Positions 53,480-58,827 of a DNA stretch of 58,827 nucleotides are shown piece by piece. The notes under the pieces were generated by a model. The model was not told the origin of the DNA. It searched no databases and saw only the letters and a program-made list of their open reading frames with translations. The position numbers were made by a program, and so were the translations under genes. This stretch comes from Kitasatospora sp. MAP5-34 (GTDB lineage Bacteria; Actinomycetota; Actinomycetes; Streptomycetales; Streptomycetaceae): assembly GCF_029894335.1 (NCBI RefSeq), contig NZ_JARXZC010000045.1, positions 1 through 58,827 of the forward strand, written 5' to 3'. Position 1 is the first letter of the stretch. Each line of letters starts with the position of its first letter.

Positions 53480-55216
53480 GTGGACATGACGCTGCACGAC
53501 CCGCTGATCGGTACCCTGCTGGACGGCCGGTACCGGGTGGAGCAGCGCGTGGCGACCGGCGGGATGGCGACGGTCTACCGGGGCACCGACACCCGGCTCG
53601 ACCGGGTGCTCGCGCTGAAGGTGATGCATCCCGCGCTGGCCGGCGACCGCGAGTTCACCGAGCGGTTCATCCGGGAGGCCAAGGCCGTCGCCCGCCTCGC
53701 CCACCCGAACGTGGTCAACGTCTTCGACCAGGGCGCCGACGGCCGGACCGTGTTCCTGGCGATGGAGTACGTCCCCGGCCGCACCCTGCGGGACGTCCTG
53801 CTGGACCGGGGCGCGCTGAGCGTCCGGGCCGCGCTGGACATCATGGAGCCGGTGCTGGCCGCGCTGGGCGCGGCCCACCGCGCCGGGCTGGTACACCGGG
53901 ACGTCAAGCCGGAGAACGTGCTGATCACCGACAACGGCCTGGTCAAGGTCGCGGACTTCGGCCTGGTCCGGCTGCTCTCGGGCGCGGACGGCGCCGCGAC
54001 CACCACCACCTCGGCGGGCACCGTGCTCGGCACGGTCTCGTACCTCGCGCCCGAGCAGATCCGCCAGGACGGCCCGACCGACCAGCGGGTGGACGTGTAC
54101 GCGGCCGGCATCCTGCTGTACGAGATGCTCACCGGCGCGAAGCCGCACACCGGGGACAACCCGATGCAGGTGCTCTACCAGCACCTGCACGTGGACGTCC
54201 CGCCGCCCTCGCTGGCCGCCCCCGGCGTCGGCCCGGAGCTGGACGCGATAGTGGCCGCCGCGACCGCCCGCGACCCGCAGGCCCGCCCGTACGACGCGGT
54301 CGAGCTGCTGGCGGCCCTCCAGCGGGCCCGGCGCGGTCTCACCCCGGCCCAGCTGGACGCCGAGCCGCCCGCCTCCGCCCGGCCGACCCCGCAGTACCCG
54401 ACCGGCGAGGTGACCTCCGCACTGAGCCCGGCCCGGCAGATGGAGCGGACCAGCGTCATGCAGGTCCCCGAGCTGCTGCTCGACCGTCCCCGGCCGGTCG
54501 ACGAACCCGCGCCCGTACGGCTGCGCGGGCCGCGCCGCTCGCGCCGGCCGCTGATCTGGGGGTCGGTGCTCGCCGCACTGCTGGTGGTGGTCGGCGGGGC
54601 GACGTACTTCCTGTCCGGCGCGCTCTACACGACGGTGCCGAGTGTGCTCGGGCAGTCCCAGGCGCAGGCGGTCAGCACCTTGGACGGCGCGGGGCTGCAG
54701 GGGGTGTTCAGCCAGCAGTTCAGCGAGAGCGTGCCGAGCGGGCAGGTGCTGGCGACCGACCCCGGCGTGGGGCAGCGGATGCGCAAGAGCGACCCGGTGC
54801 GGGTCACCCTCTCCAAGGGCCCGGAGCGGATCGCGGTACCGAACGTCGTCGGGCAGCCGCTCGCCCAGGCGCAGCGGGCACTCACCGGCGCCCGGCTGAC
54901 GCCGGGTACGACGACGGAGGAGTACAGCGACACCGTCCCCGCCGGTTCGGTGGTCGGCGTCACGCCGGACGTGGGCCAGCAGCTCGCGCCGAACGCACCG
55001 GTGGCCCTGGTGGTCAGCAAGGGCATGGTCCCGGTACCGAACGTGGTGGGTCTGAGCAAGGACGACGCCACCAAGGCGCTCACCGATGCCGGTTTCAAGG
55101 TGCAGAGCAACGGGCTCAATCTCTTCGCCATCGGCAAGGTGACGAGCCAGAACCCGACGGCCGGTCAGCCGCGCCCGCAGGGCACGTCGGTGACCATCAA
55201 CTTCGGCCTGTTCTAG
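53480..55216 (+). CDS. PASTA-domain Ser/Thr protein kinase (PknL/PknB-like)
   Basis: 578 residues, GTG 53480, probably leaderless. Kinase domain: glycine loop RVATGGMATVYRG (23-35), Lys47 in ALKVMH, catalytic HRDVKPENVL (139-148), DFG (159-161), and an activation loop with a TTTTSAGT stretch likely autophosphorylated, ending in VSYLAPEQI. A Pro-rich linker leads to the membrane segment (about 358-380) and three extracellular PASTA repeats (about 385-578), which may sense muropeptides. M. tuberculosis PknL, by contrast, has fewer or no PASTA repeats, so equivalence is by neighbourhood and kinase type. Confidence 0.92.
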   Translation: MDMTLHDPLIGTLLDGRYRVEQRVATGGMATVYRGTDTRLDRVLALKVMHPALAGDREFTERFIREAKAVARLAHPNVVNVFDQGADGRTVFLAMEYVPGRTLRDVLLDRGALSVRAALDIMEPVLAALGAAHRAGLVHRDVKPENVLITDNGLVKVADFGLVRLLSGADGAATTTTSAGTVLGTVSYLAPEQIRQDGPTDQRVDVYAAGILLYEMLTGAKPHTGDNPMQVLYQHLHVDVPPPSLAAPGVGPELDAIVAAATARDPQARPYDAVELLAALQRARRGLTPAQLDAEPPASARPTPQYPTGEVTSALSPARQMERTSVMQVPELLLDRPRPVDEPAPVRLRGPRRSRRPLIWGSVLAALLVVVGGATYFLSGALYTTVPSVLGQSQAQAVSTLDGAGLQGVFSQQFSESVPSGQVLATDPGVGQRMRKSDPVRVTLSKGPERIAVPNVVGQPLAQAQRALTGARLTPGTTTEEYSDTVPAGSVVGVTPDVGQQLAPNAPVALVVSKGMVPVPNVVGLSKDDATKALTDAGFKVQSNGLNLFAIGKVTSQNPTAGQPRPQGTSVTINFGLF

Positions 55217-55234
55217 GCAGTAGGCACCGAGGTC

Positions 55235-55864
55235 CTACCGGAGCGGCCCGTCCCCGGGCTCCTCCTGGTAGGAGTACCGCTGCTCGGACCACGGGTCGGC
55301 GAGGTTGTGGTAGCCGCGCTCCTCCCAGAAGCCCCGGCGGTCGGCCCGCATGTACTCGACCGCGCGGACCCACTTGGGGCCCTTCCACGCGTACAGGTGC
55401 GGGACGACCAGCCGGACGGGGAAGCCGTGCTCGACGGTGAGCGGCTCGTCGTTGTGGTGGGTGGCGAAGACCGACCCGGCGGCGGCGAAGTCGGCGAGGC
55501 TCAGGTTGGAGCTGTAGCCGTACTCGGCCCAGACCATCACATGGGTGACGTCGGCGGCGGGCGGCACGCGGTCGAGGATGGTCACGGCCGACACGCCGCT
55601 CCACTCGTTGCCGAGCATCGAGAACCGGGTGACGCAGTGGAAGTCGCCTCGTACGGCGATCGTCGGCAGGGCGTGGAACTCGTCGAAGTTCCAGCTGTGC
55701 TTCTCCGCCGAGGCGGTCGCCCCGAAGACCTGGAAATCCCAGGTCAGCGGCTTGAAGCGGGGCACGGGGCCGTAGTGCAGCACCGGCCAGCCGCGCTGCG
55801 GGCGCTGGCCCGGGGGGAGTCTCGGGTCAGGCGGCTGAAGCTGTTCTTGTTCGGACCGACCCAT
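55235..55864 (-). CDS. Sulfite-oxidase-like molybdopterin oxidoreductase
   Basis: 209 residues from ATG 55864; the ribosome site is poor (GGAGCC directly before it). The molybdopterin domain shows the metal-binding Cys77 in VRGDFHCVTRFSM and the family pattern EWSGVSAVTILDRV, HVMVWAEYGYSSNLSLADF, DEPLTVEHGFPVRLVVPHLYAWKGPKWV, EYMRADRRGFWEERGYHN. This is the small, single-domain YedY/SuoX-type group without signal peptide, so it is probably cytoplasmic. The true substrate is unknown. Confidence 0.88.
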   Translation of the reverse strand: MGRSEQEQLQPPDPRLPPGQRPQRGWPVLHYGPVPRFKPLTWDFQVFGATASAEKHSWNFDEFHALPTIAVRGDFHCVTRFSMLGNEWSGVSAVTILDRVPPAADVTHVMVWAEYGYSSNLSLADFAAAGSVFATHHNDEPLTVEHGFPVRLVVPHLYAWKGPKWVRAVEYMRADRRGFWEERGYHNLADPWSEQRYSYQEEPGDGPLR

Positions 55865-56066
55865 GGCTCCATGGTGACAGACGGCGGACATCACGCCGCC
55901 CGCGCCCCCGCCGCACCCCCCTTCACCACGCATCAAATCTCGCAAATCGGATATTCCGACACATGTTCCACTAAGTGTTGACTTACTGGAATTCGCACCC
56001 CCAGGAGTGCCACGATGCGCTCAGCCGTGGTTACGCGTGTGACGCATGAGTCAGGAAGGCACCGCC

Positions 56067-56546
56067 ATGAAGGGCGACCCCGAGGTCATCGAATTCCTCA
56101 ACGAGCAGCTCACCGCAGAGCTGACGGCGATCAACCAGTACTTCCTGCACGCCAAGATGCAGGAGAACTTCGGCTGGACGAAGCTCGCCAAGTACACCCG
56201 GCACGAGTCCTTCGACGAGATGAAGCACGCCGAAATCCTGACCGACCGGATCCTCTTCCTCGACGGCCTGCCCAACTACCAGCGGCTCTTCCACGTCCGG
56301 ATCGGCCAGACCGTCAAGGAGATGTTCGAAGCCGACCGCCAGGTCGAGGTGGAGGCCATCGACCGGCTGCGGCGCGGGATCGTGGTGATGCGGGCCAAGA
56401 ACGACGTCACCTCGGCCAACCTCTTCGAGGCGATCCTGGCGGACGAGGAACACCACATCGACTACCTGGACACCCAGCTGGAACTCCTGGAGAAGCTCGG
56501 CGAACCGCTCTACCTCGCCCAGCTGATCGAGCAGCCGGAGTCCTGA
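56067..56546 (+). CDS. bfr: Bacterioferritin
   Basis: 159 residues from ATG 56067 with AGGAAGG seven bases upstream. All ferroxidase ligands are present at canonical positions: Glu18, Glu51, His54, Glu94, Glu127 and His130, plus haem-ligand Met52. It stores iron in a 24-subunit shell. It converges with bfd, only eight bases apart, whose ferredoxin helps release the iron. Confidence 0.97.
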   Translation: MKGDPEVIEFLNEQLTAELTAINQYFLHAKMQENFGWTKLAKYTRHESFDEMKHAEILTDRILFLDGLPNYQRLFHVRIGQTVKEMFEADRQVEVEAIDRLRRGIVVMRAKNDVTSANLFEAILADEEHHIDYLDTQLELLEKLGEPLYLAQLIEQPES

Positions 56547-56554
56547 GGACTCCG

Positions 56555-56800
56555 CTACGCCGCGAGGGGCTCAATCAGGCCCGTCTGCGGCTCCGCCAGC
56601 CCGAGCCGGGCGGCGAGCCGGGCTGTAGGGCACGGGCGGGCCCCGTGCTCACCCAGCAGCGCCTGGATGCGACGGACGCACGAACCGCAGTCGGTACCGG
56701 CCTTGCAGCCCTTGGCGATCTGGCGCGGGGTCTCGGCGCCGCCGTCTATCTGTTCCTTGACCTGAGCCTCGGTGACCGCATGGCACATGCACACGTACAT
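56555..56800 (-). CDS. bfd: Bacterioferritin-associated ferredoxin Bfd
   Basis: 81 residues, ATG 56800 behind GGGAGA. The [2Fe-2S] cysteines are C4, C6, C38 and C41 (VCMC, GTDCGSC), with an extra C32. The mobilisation partner reduces iron in Bfr. The C-terminus is longer than in enteric Bfd. An iron box at 56827 suggests induction under iron shortage. Confidence 0.93.
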   Translation of the reverse strand: MYVCMCHAVTEAQVKEQIDGGAETPRQIAKGCKAGTDCGSCVRRIQALLGEHGARPCPTARLAARLGLAEPQTGLIEPLAA

Positions 56801-56826
56801 CGCGGAATCTCCCAGGGCTCGTTCGG

Positions 56827-56844
56827 TAGCTAAGCCTTACCTTA
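56827..56844 (-). promoter_or_regulatory. IdeR/DmdR1-type iron box upstream of bfd
   Basis: The minus-strand sequence TAAGGTAAGGCTTAGCTA matches 14 of 18 positions of the iron box TTAGGTTAGGCTAACCTA. It is 27 bases upstream of the bfd start, where a bound repressor would block transcription in iron-rich cells. Confidence 0.75.
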
Positions 56845-56867
56845 CTGAATGACGACCACACGACAAA

Positions 56868-56904
56868 GCCCCTCCGGCCTCGGGAATCCCGAGATCGGAG
56901 GGGC
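56868..56904 (-). terminator. Hairpin terminator downstream of aroG
   Basis: gcccctccg (56868-56876) pairs with cggaggggc (56896-56904), with an inner stem ctcggg/cccgag (56879-56884 and 56888-56893). On the minus strand TTTGTCG follows. It lies between aroG and the bfd promoter. Confidence 0.75.
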
Positions 56905-56945
56905 CTTCGTCACAGTGTTGTCGCCCGCTCGCCTCCGGACGCTCT

Positions 56946-57029
56946 GACCCAGTGCCGACACTCCTCGCTCCGGCGCTCCTTCGTCGCTGGTCGCTCGTCG
57001 CTTTCGGCACCGGCGCGCCCTTCGACTCG
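56946..57029. repeat. 84-nt palindromic repeat, intergenic copy
   Basis: It is 88% identical to the copy at 30329-30412 inside murE. The terminal arms gtgccga/tcggcac pair; one position of the stem is C-G here and T-A in the murE copy, and another is A-T here against G-T there. It lies between aroG (stop at 57072) and the aroG terminator. Confidence 0.85.
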
Positions 57030-57071
57030 GGGCGGGGCGATCAAGCACTGCGATCAAGCAGTGTCCAAGGC

Positions 57072-58421
57072 TCAGTGCCCGCTGTACATCTCCGCCACCA
57101 GGAACGCCAGGTCCAGCGACTGGCTGCGGTTGAGCCGCGGGTCGCAGGCCGTCTCGTAGCGCTGGTGCAGGTCGTCGACCAGCACCTCGTCGCCGCCGCC
57201 GACGCACTCGGTGACGTCGTCACCGGTCAACTCCACGTGGATGCCGCCCGGGTGGGTGCCCAGGGCGCGGTGCACCTCGAAGAAGCCCTTGACCTCGTCG
57301 AGCACGTCGTCGAACTTGCGGGTCTTGTGCCCGCTGGAGGCCTCGAAGGTGTTGCCGTGCATCGGGTCGCAGATCCAGACCGGCTGGGCACCGGACGCGG
57401 TGACCTTCTCCACCAGGGTCGGGAGGTGATCGCGGACCTTGCCCGCACCCATCCGGGTGATGAAGGTGAGCCGGCCGGGCTCGCGCTCCGGGTCGAGCCG
57501 CTCGATCAGGGTGAGCGCGTCCTCGACCGTGGTGGTCGGGCCGAGCTTCACGCCGATCGGGTTGCGGATCTTGGACGCGAACTCGATGTGTGCGCCGTCC
57601 AGCTGGCGGGTCCGCTCACCGATCCAGACCATGTGGCCCGAGACGTCGTAGAGGTCCCCGGTCCGCGAGTCCACCCGGGTCAGCGCGGTCTCGTAGTCGA
57701 GCACCAGCGCCTCGTGCGAGCTGTAGAACTCGACGGTCTTGAACTCCTCCGGCGCGACCCCGCAGGCCTGCATGAAGGCCAGCGCGTTGTCGATCTCCCG
57801 GGCGAGCTTCTCGTAACGCTGCCCGGAGGGCGAGTTGCGCACGAAGTCCTGGTTCCAGGCGTGCACCTGGCGCAGGTCGGCGTACCCACCGGTGGTGAAG
57901 GCGCGCACCAGGTTGAGCGTCGCGGCGGACGCGTTGTACATCTGCTTCAGGCGCTCGGGGTTCGGGATCCGGGACTCGGGGGTGAACTCGAAACCGTTCA
58001 CCGAGTCGCCCCGGTAGACCGGCAGGGTCACCCCGTCCCGGGTCTCGGTCGACTTGGAGCGCGGCTTGGAGTACTGCCCGGCGATCCGGCCGACCTTGAC
58101 CACCGGCACGGAGCCGGCGTACGTCAGCACGGCCGCCATCTGCAGCAGCGTCTTCAGCTTGTTCCGGATCTGCTCGGCGGAGACGCCGTCGAAGGCCTCG
58201 GCGCAGTCACCGCCCTGCAGCAGAAAGGCCTCACCGCGCGCCACGGCACCGAGCCGGGCACGCAGTTCGTCGCACTCGCCGGCGAAGACGAGCGGCGGAT
58301 ACGAGGCGAGGTCCGCAAGGGACTTGCGCAGCGCCTCAGGATCCGGCCATTCAGGCTGCTGCGCCGCGGGCAGGGACTGCCAGGAGTGGCCAGTCCTCGA
58401 TGTCTCAGATGTCACGGTCAC
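57072..58421 (-). CDS. aroG: Class II 3-deoxy-7-phosphoheptulonate synthase (DAHP synthase)
   Basis: 449 residues from GTG 58421, seven bases after TAGCCT, so it is probably leaderless. It makes DAHP from phosphoenolpyruvate and erythrose-4-phosphate, the first step to aromatic amino acids. Class II features: WQSLPAAQQPEWPD, PPLVFAGECDELRARL, FLLQGGDCAEAFD, GQYSKPRSKSTET, FVGFR-like NPIGVKLGP, WICDPMHGNTFE and GGIHVELTGDDVTECVGG. Divergent from the trp leader, so both may respond to aromatic supply. Confidence 0.97.
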   Translation of the reverse strand: MTVTSETSRTGHSWQSLPAAQQPEWPDPEALRKSLADLASYPPLVFAGECDELRARLGAVARGEAFLLQGGDCAEAFDGVSAEQIRNKLKTLLQMAAVLTYAGSVPVVKVGRIAGQYSKPRSKSTETRDGVTLPVYRGDSVNGFEFTPESRIPNPERLKQMYNASAATLNLVRAFTTGGYADLRQVHAWNQDFVRNSPSGQRYEKLAREIDNALAFMQACGVAPEEFKTVEFYSSHEALVLDYETALTRVDSRTGDLYDVSGHMVWIGERTRQLDGAHIEFASKIRNPIGVKLGPTTTVEDALTLIERLDPEREPGRLTFITRMGAGKVRDHLPTLVEKVTASGAQPVWICDPMHGNTFEASSGHKTRKFDDVLDEVKGFFEVHRALGTHPGGIHVELTGDDVTECVGGGDEVLVDDLHQRYETACDPRLNRSQSLDLAFLVAEMYSGH

Positions 58422-58428
58422 AAGGCCA

Positions 58429-58434
58429 AGGCTA
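58429..58434 (-). promoter_or_regulatory. aroG -10 element TAGCCT (leaderless)
   Basis: TAGCCT on the minus strand is seven bases from GTG 58421 with no ribosome site. Confidence 0.55.
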
Positions 58435-58527
58435 CGGGGTGTGACAACCGAATTGTGACTGCCGCCCGATGGGTGAGACAACTTACGGACAATTGGGCGA
58501 CGGGGCCCACGGCGTCCACCCATCCGT

Positions 58528-58533
58528 TACGCT
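58528..58533 (+). promoter_or_regulatory. trp leader -10 element TACGCT (leaderless)
   Basis: TACGCT is seven bases from the leader-peptide ATG at 58541. Confidence 0.6.
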
Positions 58534-58540
58534 CAGGCCC

Positions 58541-58597
58541 ATGAACGCGCCCCGCACCTTCTCGTGGTGGTGGACCATCCCCGAGGTGGCCCACTGA
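58541..58597 (+). CDS. trpL: Trp operon leader peptide with three consecutive Trp codons
   Basis: An 18-residue peptide, MNAPRTFSWWWTIPEVAH, with three TGG codons in a row, ends 24 bases before a strong hairpin and 131 bases before an anthranilate-synthase-like gene. This is the layout of ribosome-mediated attenuation: stalling at the Trp codons when Trp-tRNA is scarce would change the downstream fold. The ATG is probably at the mRNA 5' end. Confidence 0.9.
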   Translation: MNAPRTFSWWWTIPEVAH

Positions 58598-58621
58598 TCG
58601 CGCGTCCCTAGACGACACGAC

Positions 58622-58643
58622 CGGCCGCCCCTCGGGGCGGCCG
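58622..58643 (+). terminator. trp attenuator hairpin
   Basis: cggccgcccc (58622-58631) pairs with ggggcggccg (58634-58643). It lies between the leader peptide stop and the downstream gene. No T-run follows, so it may act as a factor-assisted terminator or as a translation block. Confidence 0.7.
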
Positions 58644-58728
58644 TCGGCGTATCCGAGCCCGACCGGCGTCCCCGGAGGAGTGGTCCAGCACCCACATCCG
58701 CCAGTCCCTCCGGAAGGACGCCACTCCT

Positions 58729-58827
58729 GTGACCAGCCCCGCTGCCTTGCTCGCCCGCCTGACCGCCCCGGGCGCGCCCGCGTTCGCCCTGCTGCACCGC
58801 CGGGCTCCGCGCCTGGCCCCGGACACC
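58729..58827 (+). CDS. Anthranilate-synthase-family protein, N-terminus only
   Basis: The GTG at 58729 begins an open frame (MTSPAALLARLTAPGAPAFA then LLHRRAPRLAPDT) that leaves the window after 33 codons. From memory, the short N-terminal block ending LLHRR matches streptomycete anthranilate synthase component I or fused TrpEG-type proteins; the leader peptide with Trp codons supports this. Without the catalytic part the assignment is provisional. Confidence 0.6.
   Translation, partial: MTSPAALLARLTAPGAPAFALLHRRAPRLAPDT

Overview
The window is high-GC actinobacterial DNA. Gene content and order are those of a streptomycete (Streptomyces or Kitasatospora): the division and cell-wall (dcw) cluster without mraZ and murC, followed by pgeF-yggS-sepF-yggT-divIVA-ileS, a translational T-box before ileS, and many TANNNT promoters that sit directly on start codons. 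No tRNA, rRNA, CRISPR, transposase or integrase was seen. Layout. (1) 1-5786, minus strand: four genes with WXG100/ESAT-6-like N- or C-terminal helical regions and long Gly/Pro/Ala-rich or repetitive parts. They look like type VII secretion (T7SS) substrates, without any secretion-machine gene in the window. The last one runs off the left edge, so its effector end is unseen. A 12-13-repeat WD40 protein (5986-8247) and a GNAT acetyltransferase follow. (2) 9067-11932, minus: GNAT, rluD-type pseudouridine synthase, lspA and a DksA/TraR-type zinc-finger protein. (3) 12178-15683, plus: promoter, T-box riboswitch, ileS, terminator. (4) 15844-34233, minus: divIVA, yggT, sepF, yggS, pgeF, ftsZ, ftsQ, murG, ftsW, murD, mraY, murF, murE, ftsI, ftsL-like and rsmH, transcribed rsmH to divIVA. 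Most neighbours in rsmH-murD overlap by 1-8 bases, so they form one large operon for precursor synthesis and septation, with separate control before ftsZ and sepF. (5) 34902-45535: beta-carbonic anhydrase; a MoxR / DUF58 / transglutaminase-like operon; DUF3040 protein; methyltransferase; HEPN-like SAV_6107 protein; DUF4126 protein; phytoene-desaturase-like flavoprotein; DUF2630 protein. (6) 45549-55216: Q/Y-rich membrane protein, metF, polyprenyl diphosphate synthase, thiE with an Rv2175c-like DNA-binding protein, FAD reductase, TPP riboswitch with thiO-thiS-thiG, and a PASTA Ser/Thr kinase. The set metF / idsA / Rv2175c / pknL / aroG is, from memory, also clustered in Mycobacterium tuberculosis (Rv2172c-Rv2178c), so this part is old actinobacterial synteny with a thiamine block inside. 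(7) 55235-58827: sulfite-oxidase-like molybdoenzyme, convergent bfr and bfd (bfd behind an IdeR/DmdR1-type iron box), class II DAHP synthase, then divergently a trp leader peptide with three Trp codons, an attenuator hairpin and the first 33 codons of an anthranilate-synthase-like gene. Most interesting points: an 84-base palindromic repeat that lies in frame inside murE and has an 88%-identical intergenic copy with a compensatory base-pair change beside aroG; five copies of a second palindromic repeat family; seven likely leaderless mRNAs with the same TANNNT-N6-8-start layout, plus an lspA case in which that layout points to a GTA codon; and the orphan T7SS-substrate operon. All functions are inferred by reading motifs; no database search was run.
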